Notes under the pieces: generated by a model | Databases searched by the model: none | What the model saw: only the letters and a program-made list of their open reading frames with translations | What the model was told of the DNA's origin: nothing | Translations under genes and position numbers: made by a program | Part shown: positions 1-5,976 of the stretch, in pieces | Layout: the number at the start of each line of letters is the position of its first letter | Position numbering within the stretch: position 1 is the first letter of the stretch | Assembly (NCBI RefSeq): GCF_030382115.1 | Contig: NZ_JAUDRJ010000003.1 | Span: forward strand, 5,459,217-5,471,128 | DNA: 11,912 nucleotides | Reading direction: 5' to 3' | Origin: Nostoc sp. GT001 | GTDB lineage: Bacteria; Cyanobacteriota; Cyanobacteriia; Cyanobacteriales; Nostocaceae

Positions 1-365
1 ACTCCTGAATTCTTCTTCAATCCAAAGATAAAGATAAATTTTTGATTTCTTACCTGAGTGTCAAATTCAGGATTGGCCGCGTAGGCGTAGCCCGCACTTC
101 TCTACGAGACGCTGCGCGAACGGCTGCGCTCAGTGACCATCGTAGACATCGCTAAATTATCTGATGAATTGCAACTCGGTGTCATATATACCTATAGTTA
201 CCTCTCCAACAGCACTGTACAAACCAGATATCAAGACTATATAATAAATTCTGTGCCCTTTGTTACAAATTTTTACATCAACAATTATGAGAGAAACCAA
301 AAAAGTATTAAGAAACGTAAATAACGTTAATATTAGTAAGCAAGTTTGAAATATCTCTCTCATTT
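1..365. other. Intergenic region with a dispersed repeat, no convincing gene
   Basis: About 365 bases before the first credible gene. Positions 74-151 are GC-rich and repeat-like, against AT-rich flanks. The stretch 153-365 is AT-rich. It can be read as a 63-aa frame starting at GTG 133, but that start lies inside the repeat, the composition is low-complexity (N, Y, K, S rich), and I see no domain or ribosome-binding site. I see no clear promoter for the downstream DUF2605 gene. Confidence 0.5.
74..151 (+). repeat. Small dispersed repeat, short variant of the trpE-region family
   Basis: The segment shares three blocks in the same order with the repeat inside trpE (9538-9616): GCACTTCTCTACGAGA at 94-109, GCGAACG at 116-122 and CGCTCAGTGA at 127-136. 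It lacks the middle block (GGCTTCTCTTTCA) found in the longer copies, so it looks like a deletion variant. It is preceded by a GTAGGCGTAGCCCGC block and followed by GTAGACATCGC, both typical of interspersed cyanobacterial repeats. Family membership is seen directly. Mobility is inferred. Confidence 0.65.
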
Positions 366-683
366 ATGTCAGACTCAAATTTACCAGGGCCAGAGTTGCT
401 GAAAACGGTTTTAGATCCGCTGCTGGAAGATTTTCAGCATTGGTTTACGCGATCGCGCCATTTACTCGAAACTGAGGAACTATCATTTATGAGTCACCAA
501 GAGCAATCTGACTTGCTCTTGCGGGTTAAGCAAGCGCAGGATGAACTAAATACGGCGAAGATGCTATTTAATGCAACTGATAAACAAGTTGGAATTGATA
601 TGGCAACGTTAATGCCTTGGCATGAATTAGTAACAGAATGCTGGAATGTCGCAATGCGCTTTCGTCAAGGACGTGAAGTCTAA
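366..683 (+). CDS. DUF2605 family protein, conserved in cyanobacteria
   Basis: Small soluble protein of 105 aa with no signal peptide or membrane segment. It resembles the cyanobacterial DUF2605 family, whose function is not established. It opens with a PGPELLKTVLDPLLEDFQHWF-like amphipathic region and continues as mostly helical sequence (residues 40-105), including MPWHELVTECWNVAMRFRQG near the C-terminus. No catalytic motif is apparent. ATG 366 is the only sensible start, although the upstream sequence has no clear Shine-Dalgarno. The next gene on the same strand is a DUF2973 protein. To my knowledge these two families are often neighbours in cyanobacteria, which supports both calls and hints at a shared role. 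The gap of about 300 nt contains its own regulatory-looking sequence, so co-transcription is not certain. Confidence 0.8.
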   Translation: MSDSNLPGPELLKTVLDPLLEDFQHWFTRSRHLLETEELSFMSHQEQSDLLLRVKQAQDELNTAKMLFNATDKQVGIDMATLMPWHELVTECWNVAMRFRQGREV

Positions 684-980
684 GCGCTAAATTTCGGCTG
701 ACAACTTAGCGATGTCTCAAGACTAGCCAAGGAAGCGTCTACGCATCAGTCGTTAAAAAGATAGTAAAAAACTCTTAATAATTTCTTAACATTATTTGGA
801 TTAACAAAATAATGTATCCTATGCTACCGTAAGTGGAATAACGGTTGACAAATAGCTCCATATAAATGTAAGCGCATGAAGAGTGCGTAGAATAATCGTC
901 TTAACTGTGAGTCACAGTATCGGCGAAACAAAGCGTTACAAAATAAAGTTTAAAAAATTCCTGTTCTGGAGGAAAATCCA
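684..980 (+). promoter_or_regulatory. Intergenic region with candidate promoter and palindromes upstream of the DUF2973 gene
   Basis: This AT-rich 297-nt spacer holds several possible control elements. A 6-bp inverted repeat CGCTAA/TTAGCG (685-690/706-711) lies at the stop of the previous gene and may be a weak terminator. GTATCCTATGCTAC at 814-827 fits the NtcA consensus GTA-N8-TAC. TTGACA at 845-850 is a perfect -35 hexamer, with TGTAAG 16 nt downstream as a poor -10. A near-perfect palindrome ACTGTGA-G-TCACAGT lies at 904-918. The NtcA consensus is expected about three times by chance in a window this size, and no good -10 sits at the usual distance, so that call is weak. Confidence 0.35.
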
Positions 981-1310
981 ATGTTACACCTGCTTTACAT
1001 TCTTGCTTTTACAATCCTTGCATTTATAGCTGTTGGCAACTTAATTCGTAACCTGATTATGTTCAGTTTTGATCGGGAGCGAACTTACCCGACAAATTCC
1101 TCGCCAATGAATAATCAAGGCAACTATGGTTATTATTCATCAAAGAGACAATTTGTACCCCATCCAGAGTTATTAGATAGCGCTGGAAACTTAATTAAAG
1201 AGCCACTTTTGATAATGCGTTCAATTAACGTTGAAGATGCACGTCAACATCTTGATGCACTTTACGAAGCATCCCCAGGAAATAAAAGAGATAATTCCGA
1301 AGAAGCATAA
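981..1310 (+). CDS. DUF2973 family small membrane protein
   Basis: A 109-aa protein resembling the cyanobacterial DUF2973 family, function unknown. Residues 1-28 (LLYILAFTILAFIAVGNLI and flanks) form one hydrophobic segment, predicted to be an N-terminal membrane anchor. A basic patch, a linker rich in N, S, Y and G (residues 35-58), and a soluble tail with PHPELLDSAGNLIKEPLL and a short acidic C-terminus follow. ATG 981 is well supported by GGAGG at 968-972, eight bases upstream. The gene follows the DUF2605 gene and ends 6 nt before a perfect hairpin. Which side of which membrane the tail faces cannot be told from the sequence. Confidence 0.8.
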   Translation: MLHLLYILAFTILAFIAVGNLIRNLIMFSFDRERTYPTNSSPMNNQGNYGYYSSKRQFVPHPELLDSAGNLIKEPLLIMRSINVEDARQHLDALYEASPGNKRDNSEEA

Positions 1311-1316
1311 AAGCAG

Positions 1317-1336
1317 AGACGCGATTAATCGCGTCT
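1317..1336 (+). terminator. Perfect 20-nt palindrome, probable terminator after the DUF2973 gene
   Basis: AGACGCGATTAATCGCGTCT is its own reverse complement and begins 7 nt after the TAA stop at 1308-1310. The transcript could form a hairpin of up to eight or nine pairs. No T-run follows at once, though TTGTTGTTTTT comes about 25 nt later. The same AGACGCGAT...ATCGC wording forms the inner arms of the foldback element at 11615-11751, so this is probably also a dispersed cyanobacterial repeat that doubles as a terminator. Confidence 0.5.
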
Positions 1337-1483
1337 GTTAGCAATTTGGGTGTAAATGATTGTTGTTTTTACATCCTTAATTTTTTAGTAGAAATTTATT
1401 ACCATCTTTGAATTTGGGGCGATCGCGTCAGTAGGCTGGTAAGTTAACATTGTGTTGTCCACTGGGCGCAGGTTTAAGTTGCT

Positions 1484-1672
1484 ATGAGTGACAAAGAAGC
1501 CGTTATTGAGTTGGTAAAACATTTACCCCAGGATGTAACCCTAAGAGAAATTGTTCAGAAAATTGAGTTTACTGCAGCTATACGGGAAGGGTTTGACCAG
1601 ATTGACCAAAGGCAGGGGATTCCAATTGAGCAGGTTGAGCGGGAGTTATCTGCTTGTGTTCTAGGTTACTAG
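1484..1672 (+). CDS. Small antitoxin-like protein (addiction-module component type)
   Basis: A 62-aa acidic, helical protein beginning MSDKEAVIELVKHLPQDVTLREIVQKIEF. Its pattern (xEAxxLVKxLPxDVTLxxIxxxIxF...IxxGxxxIxxxxxIPxExVxREL) resembles the short cyanobacterial proteins annotated as putative addiction-module components or antitoxins, which usually sit just upstream of a RelE/ParE toxin. No RelE/ParE-like gene follows. Instead, 36 nt downstream and in the same frame, comes the RusA-like gene, then a nuclease/HEPN protein. The usual charged end is replaced by a short hydrophobic tail (SACVLGY). ATG 1484 has only a weak purine stretch upstream. Antitoxin function is inferred from resemblance and context. 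It may be an orphan. Confidence 0.55.
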   Translation: MSDKEAVIELVKHLPQDVTLREIVQKIEFTAAIREGFDQIDQRQGIPIEQVERELSACVLGY

Positions 1673-1708
1673 CATAGAATAACCTACAATCTATTATTTA
1701 AAAGTGCA

Positions 1709-2122
1709 TTGACCAGATTTGAGTTCATAGTAGATGGGCCACCAGTATCACAACAGGCTCGTACTCGCGGTAAGGGCAATCGGCTTCAAGATTGGAAAAA
1801 GACAGTGCGACAAGAGGCTGAGAAATACTGGTCTTCGGAACAAAAAACAGCTACTGGGTTGGTTATGCTCCAAATAACCTATTTCTATGATTATGATCAA
1901 ATAGATGTAGACAATATAGTGAAGCCTATTCAAGATGCAATTAAAGGATTAGCCTACGTCGATGATAATCAAGTAAGCGATCTCCTAGTTAGAAAGAGGA
2001 ATTTGTCAGGTAACTTTACAATAGAAAACATGACCCCGACATTGGCGGAAGGCTTTGCTCGTGGCAATGAGTTCTTACATATTGTCGTAATTAATGCTCC
2101 TAATCAGGAGGTAATTATTTGA
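1709..2122 (+). CDS. RusA-family crossover junction endodeoxyribonuclease
   Basis: A 137-aa protein resembling RusA, a dimeric, Mg2+-dependent Holliday-junction resolvase usually carried by phages, prophages and other mobile DNA. The family signature is clear: FxVDGPPVSQQARxR at the N-terminus and D66-V-D68-N-I-V-K72-P-I-Q-D-A-I-K-G-L-A-Y-V-D85-D86. These match the catalytic aspartates and lysine known in E. coli RusA (D70, D72, K76, D91) in order and approximate spacing. The start is a TTG. No ATG or GTG lies in frame between it and the TAG stop of the antitoxin-like gene, and the family N-terminus begins right there. No Shine-Dalgarno is visible, so coupling to the upstream gene or weak expression is possible. 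Its stop overlaps the next start. Length is slightly above the roughly 120 aa of the E. coli protein. Confidence 0.85.
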   Translation: MTRFEFIVDGPPVSQQARTRGKGNRLQDWKKTVRQEAEKYWSSEQKTATGLVMLQITYFYDYDQIDVDNIVKPIQDAIKGLAYVDDNQVSDLLVRKRNLSGNFTIENMTPTLAEGFARGNEFLHIVVINAPNQEVII

Positions 2123-2124
2123 TG
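2106..2124 (+). promoter_or_regulatory. Perfect Shine-Dalgarno and TGATG overlap deciding the nuclease/HEPN start
   Basis: AGGAGGT at 2106-2112 lies inside the end of the RusA-like gene, nine bases before ATG 2122. The TGA stop (2120-2122) and the ATG share one base, the typical arrangement of translationally coupled genes. A TTG directly before the ATG is in frame but less likely to be used. This is a far stronger start signal than that of the RusA-like gene, so the downstream protein is probably made at a higher level. Confidence 0.8.
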
Positions 2125-2802
2125 GAAACTCCAACTGCAAACTTAGAAAGAGAGCGATTGCTGAAACTAGCAGAGGAGTATCGCCAGAAGGGTTACGAAG
2201 TTTTTTTTCATCCAAATCCAGAAGACTTGCCTGACTTCCTTAATCACTATCGCCCTGACATGATAGTACGTAGGGGAGAAGAAAATGTAGTTATTGAAGT
2301 CAAGTCACGCTCCTCACTGAACTCTTCTTCTAATCAATATTTAGGTAATTTAGCTCAAGCGGTAGAAAAACATCCTGGTTGGAGATTTGAATTAGTAATG
2401 ACCAACCCGGAGGATACAACGTATTCTCTGAAAGCAGAGGCTTCTCTTCAAGAGCATGAAATAGAATTACAGTTGCAAGCAGCAAGGCAACTTACAACGC
2501 AACATCCAGAATTAGCTCTCCTATATTCCTGGTCTTTACTAGAAGCAACTATAAGACTTATTGTCCAAAAGGAAAAGCTAAGTTTACAAAGATTTGATCC
2601 ACGCTACTTAGTCAAGCAATTAGCAACTGAAGGTGTAATTTCAAAATCTGAGTATGAATTACTAATGAATGCACTTCCATTACGTAATTCTATTGCTCAT
2701 GGCTTCAAAACTACACAAATTACGCAAAATTATGTATCTGAATTAATCGAGCTTACAGAGCAGCTTTTAAGAACTCTACACACTGACAATGAAGCAGGCT
2801 AA
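2122..2802 (+). CDS. PD-(D/E)XK nuclease-like protein with C-terminal HEPN-type domain (REase_AHJR-like)
   Basis: A 226-aa soluble protein with two parts. Residues 10-100 look like a restriction-endonuclease fold: P45-D46, then ENVVIEVKSR with E59-V60-K61, giving PD-X12-EVK, the canonical PD-(D/E)XK metal-binding core. It resembles the family called REase_AHJR-like. After a helical, Gln-rich linker (105-128), residues 130-220 are helical and contain R188-N-S-I-A-H193, the RX4-6H motif of HEPN ribonuclease domains, preceded by a WSLLEATIRL helix. HEPN domains with this motif act in toxin-antitoxin, abortive-infection and CRISPR systems. The gene is tightly coupled to the RusA-like gene. A DNA- or RNA-cleaving defence or toxin role is likely, but the target is unknown. 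The HEPN part could be structural instead. Confidence 0.75.
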   Translation: METPTANLERERLLKLAEEYRQKGYEVFFHPNPEDLPDFLNHYRPDMIVRRGEENVVIEVKSRSSLNSSSNQYLGNLAQAVEKHPGWRFELVMTNPEDTTYSLKAEASLQEHEIELQLQAARQLTTQHPELALLYSWSLLEATIRLIVQKEKLSLQRFDPRYLVKQLATEGVISKSEYELLMNALPLRNSIAHGFKTTQITQNYVSELIELTEQLLRTLHTDNEAG

Positions 2803-2839
2803 CACTGGATTTTTGGAGTGGATCGCACTAACCATAAAA

Positions 2840-2867
2840 TAGGGAGTGGTAAATTTCCTACTCCCTA
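2840..2867 (-). terminator. Hairpin terminator between convergent genes
   Basis: TAGGGAGT (2840-2847) pairs perfectly with ACTCCCTA (2860-2867) around a 12-nt loop. Read on the minus strand it lies 7-34 nt after the stop of the debranching-enzyme gene and is followed by ATTTTAT, a reasonable intrinsic terminator. On the plus strand it follows the nuclease/HEPN gene but has no T-run, so it would act less well in that direction. Confidence 0.6.
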
Positions 2868-2873
2868 CTCTCT

Positions 2874-5165
2874 CTAAGCTTCAATAACTACCCGTAAATT
2901 ACCCCGTTTTTTCGCAACGCGACAAGCAGTCGTAGTCCCAGAACGCTCAAATTCTAAATCGAGGATGGTAGGGCCGACTCGCAAATTATGAAATGATAGG
3001 CGATTAATCGATTCTGGCAAAGCGGGGTCGATTATTCGCAAGCAGTTATTTTGAGCATCAGGCACCAAGTTGACCATCATTTGCAGTAGTTGGAAAACAC
3101 TACCCGTAGCCCAAGCTTGAGGAGTGCAAGCAACCGGATACTGCACAGGAGCATTATCACCGTTCCGTTCGTAGCCGCAAAAAAGTTCTGGAGGACGTTG
3201 ATAGGGTTGTTGCTCAGTCATGTCAAATAAACCTTGGAATATTTCTAAGGCTTGATCGATAAGACCGAGCGATCGCAATCCCATTGCAATTAGAGCGTTA
3301 TCATGGGGCCAAACCGAACCAATGTGATAACCCATCGGATTATAAGCAGGTGACAAACTACTTAGAGTCCGAATGCCCCAACCATTAAACATGTCTGGTG
3401 CCCGTAAGCGTTCTGCTACACTATGAGCTTTTTCGTCTGTGAAGAGTCCCAATTGCAGACAATGGCCAGGATTTGAGGTAATACTGTCTACTGGCTTGCC
3501 TTCTCCATCCAAAGCCAGAGCGCAGAAATCTTGGTCTTCCACCCAAAAATCTTGATTAAAACGAACCTTAAGATTTCTCGCCTCTTCTTGCCAACGATCT
3601 GCCAAATCAAGGCGCTTCTTCATTCTAGCTATTTCTGATAAGCGTATTTTTGCAGCATAGACGTAAGCTTGTACCTCACAAAGAGCAATTGGCCCGTTGG
3701 CTAATTCTCCCTTGCGGTCTACAATACAGTCGCCAGAGTCTTTCCAACCTTGGTTAGCAAGACCGCGTTTCGATGTACGGAAGTAGCTGAGGTAACTGGT
3801 TTGTTTGATATTGCGATCGATCCAATCCATTGCCGCTAGAGCATTGGGCCAAAGTTGCTCTAGGAGTTCTCCATCGTGAGTCCAAGCATAATGTTCGGCA
3901 TAGAGCATCAGCCACAAAGGAGTGGCATCAACAGTACCGTAGTAAGGTGTATGGGGAATTTCTTGACAACGAGCCATTTCTCCCAAACGTAACTCGTGCA
4001 AAATCTTACCCGGTTCTTCTTCGCGCCATTCGTCATCGATTTTACCTTGGTATGTCGCCAGTAATATCAGAGTTTCTTTGGCGATTTGCGAGTTTAACAT
4101 CAGGGTTTGGGAAGCTGTAATCAACGAATCTCGCCCAAATAATGTCGAAAACCAAGGCACTCCGGCGGAAACAGTCTTATGCTTACCAAAAGATTGGCGC
4201 AACAAATACATATCTTGTTCAGCCTGCTCAATCACTCGATTGAAGCTACTCTTATCTGAGCTAATGCGGGTAATTTGTTGTACCCAGTTTTGCTCCTCCA
4301 TCAATTCAGCAGCTTTTGCCTGTCCTAATGTCGTGGCGGCGCTCACAGTAGAACTAGACTGGTTGTTTCTCAACATATTCACTCGGTAGCCCAACTTTTG
4401 AGTTTCGTGAGAAGCCAACTCAAGCTGCCAAACCGCAGTGTAACCCTTGAAAGAGTCTGGTTGCCGATGCTGGAATAGAATCCGGGATTCCATCACTGAG
4501 CCATCCAGACCTTGATAGGCGAGGGTTAAGGATTCTTCTCTAGAGGCAGATGGCTCTTTAGGTACTGGTGCAACGCCATCGACGTGAGAAAATGTTCCTT
4601 CCTCAGTCGTCGGTTCTACTAGACGTAAAAGCCGACCTCGTTTTTCTCTGTCATAGCCCCGGACTTCAAATAAATCTACAAAATCCGCATCAAAGCTGAT
4701 ACTTAGTTCAAAATTGACAGTGGTTGTGCTGTAGTTAGATACTTCTATTTCTTCAAATAGTGCCCCATTCAGCACGATTTCTCGGCGAATTCCGATAGTC
4801 TCGGCTTTCAGGCGATCGTCGATTCTGGGGGTAGTACACAAAACTGAGAGTGAAAAACCTTTCTCAGCAGTACTACTTAGAAGTACAGGCGATCGCCCTT
4901 CAATTTGTAACTCCAAGCGATTCAGAAATCTCGTATCACAACAAAACAGTCCCATACTGGGATTGCCATCATTGAGGGAACAGCCAGAAATATTCCCGAT
5001 AGTATCTGTCACGAAAAATAAATCATCATCTTTAACCGTTAGTGTCGGTTGCGATCTTTCAGCCACAACACAAGGCCACTCCGGGATCGGTAATTGTTCG
5101 GCAGGAATAAAAGTTTTTCCATCCAGAAAAATTTTTTCTGGGGTCATTAGCGTATCCGGTGTCAT
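2874..5165 (-). CDS. Amylo-alpha-1,6-glucosidase (glycogen debranching enzyme family)
   Basis: A cytosolic protein of 763 aa from ATG 5165, acting on alpha-1,6 branch points of glycogen or limit dextrins. Residues 30-285 form an all-beta N-terminal glycogen-debranching domain (LTVKDDDLFFVTDTIGNISG, MGLFCCDTRFLNRLELQIEGR). Residues 315-720 form an (alpha/alpha)6 catalytic barrel with AGVPWFSTLFGRDSL (334-348), NQGWKDSGD (471-479), YHIGSVWPHDN (613-623) and PPELFCGYER (658-667). The acidic residues in the second and fourth motifs are the likely catalytic pair, by analogy with related barrel glycosidases. The frame stays open up to a TTG at 5276, but conservation appears to begin near the two ATGs at 5165 and 5147. 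Neither has a clear Shine-Dalgarno, so the start is uncertain by about six residues. It is divergent from the sensor kinase gene. Confidence 0.88.
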   Translation of the reverse strand: MTPDTLMTPEKIFLDGKTFIPAEQLPIPEWPCVVAERSQPTLTVKDDDLFFVTDTIGNISGCSLNDGNPSMGLFCCDTRFLNRLELQIEGRSPVLLSSTAEKGFSLSVLCTTPRIDDRLKAETIGIRREIVLNGALFEEIEVSNYSTTTVNFELSISFDADFVDLFEVRGYDREKRGRLLRLVEPTTEEGTFSHVDGVAPVPKEPSASREESLTLAYQGLDGSVMESRILFQHRQPDSFKGYTAVWQLELASHETQKLGYRVNMLRNNQSSSTVSAATTLGQAKAAELMEEQNWVQQITRISSDKSSFNRVIEQAEQDMYLLRQSFGKHKTVSAGVPWFSTLFGRDSLITASQTLMLNSQIAKETLILLATYQGKIDDEWREEEPGKILHELRLGEMARCQEIPHTPYYGTVDATPLWLMLYAEHYAWTHDGELLEQLWPNALAAMDWIDRNIKQTSYLSYFRTSKRGLANQGWKDSGDCIVDRKGELANGPIALCEVQAYVYAAKIRLSEIARMKKRLDLADRWQEEARNLKVRFNQDFWVEDQDFCALALDGEGKPVDSITSNPGHCLQLGLFTDEKAHSVAERLRAPDMFNGWGIRTLSSLSPAYNPMGYHIGSVWPHDNALIAMGLRSLGLIDQALEIFQGLFDMTEQQPYQRPPELFCGYERNGDNAPVQYPVACTPQAWATGSVFQLLQMMVNLVPDAQNNCLRIIDPALPESINRLSFHNLRVGPTILDLEFERSGTTTACRVAKKRGNLRVVIEA

Positions 5166-5497
5166 TAGACAAAATTCCGTGTACAGGTCTATATTTTTGT
5201 CGTCTTTTGAGTAGAAGTCTGTTGCCCAAGAGACAGAGGGAAAGAATAAATACCCTTTTGCTTTGAGACAGAGCAACTAAATTTATTTAGGTCGTATAAG
5301 TGTGAGGTCAAGACTGAAAACTGACGATTTTGAGATAATTTATTAGTCGTTGAACTTTCAAATACACAAGATATATACTATACTCAGCAAACACGTGGAA
5401 CTTACAGTTTTTGTTGGGCATAGAGAACATTTATTTAGTATACGATTTTGTTTTAAATAATCTTTGATATTTGATTAGACTAAATTTATGATAATTA

Positions 5498-5533
5498 ATT
5501 GATTAAGTTTAATCACTAATCATTGATTAAGTT
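5498..5533. promoter_or_regulatory. Direct repeat ATTGATTAAGTT x2, possible operator
   Basis: Two exact 12-nt copies start 24 nt apart (5498 and 5522). The first is also part of an imperfect palindrome GATTAA-GT-TTAATC (5501-5514). Paired sites about two helical turns apart are typical of DNA-binding regulators. No known factor is recognised, and the AT-rich background makes chance likelier than usual. Confidence 0.3.
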
Positions 5534-5595
5534 ATGTGAATATCGCAGTTCACGATTTTTGGCTAAGAAAATTTATTTAGCGAGCAAAAATCAAC

Positions 5596-5638
5596 GTCGG
5601 CAAAGTAGGCGATGTCTACAACAGGCTATTTTGCCGAC
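5596..5638. repeat. Inverted repeat / hairpin with dispersed-repeat core
   Basis: GTCGGCAAA (5596-5604) pairs exactly with TTTGCCGAC (5630-5638). The loop contains GTAGGCGATGTCTAC, a near-palindromic motif that also appears as GTAGACATCGC at the window start (142-152). Probably a dispersed foldback repeat. A structured RNA is the alternative. Confidence 0.45.
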
Positions 5639-5976
5639 ACATGGACTGTAAATCTATCATCCGTGGTTATTAGCGAACACAGTAGTTAAAACCATACAAT
5701 AATTAATGTTTTAGTACTTATTCCTGAAAGATTTTACCTGTACAAGCAAAAGCATCAGTTGTAGAGAATGTATATTGGGCGTAATAGGTTGTCAATCAAC
5801 AAATCAAGTTCCACACCCCTTAGTTGGTAACGAAGTGTTGCGACTGCTTTGGCGAAAAGCGCTTTTTAGCGTTCTTTACATATTGCAGCTGTCTATTTAA
5901 CTTGAGAGTCCCTTGAAATTTGTACAATGCAGCTGTGACGTGGATCTGATCGAGGTTGAGCGTTTAACAATAATTC

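Larger units (their letters stand above)
5166..5976. other. Long divergent intergenic region between debranching enzyme and kinase genes
   Basis: About 800 AT-rich nt with no gene I can support. It must hold the promoters of the two divergent genes, but I find no strong -35/-10 pair. Notable items are two direct copies of ATTGATTAAGTT (5498-5509, 5522-5533), a hairpin at 5596-5638, and two direct copies of TGCAGCTGT (5884-5892, 5928-5936) around the palindrome CAGCTG close to the kinase start. ATG 5977 itself lacks a good Shine-Dalgarno. A small RNA could be hidden here, but nothing proves it. Confidence 0.45.

Noticed and set aside
133..324. 63-codon plus-strand frame near the window start
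   Set aside because: It starts at GTG inside a dispersed repeat, has no ribosome-binding site, and its low-complexity N/Y/K/S-rich product matches no family I know. An antisense frame of similar length overlaps it.
3830..4389. Plus-strand frames of 96 and 103 codons, and similar frames elsewhere
   Set aside because: They are antisense shadows of the debranching-enzyme gene, with arginine- and serine-heavy composition typical of reverse-frame reading.
5166..5276. 37-codon N-terminal extension of the debranching enzyme from TTG 5276
   Set aside because: The family-like sequence begins near the ATGs at 5165 and 5147. The extension is not conserved-looking and relies on a TTG without a ribosome-binding site.
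5884..5936. Pair of TGCAGCTGT words near the kinase start as an operator
   Set aside because: The repeats are short, 44 nt apart and centred on the common hexamer CAGCTG. Noted within the intergenic entry but not called as a separate site.
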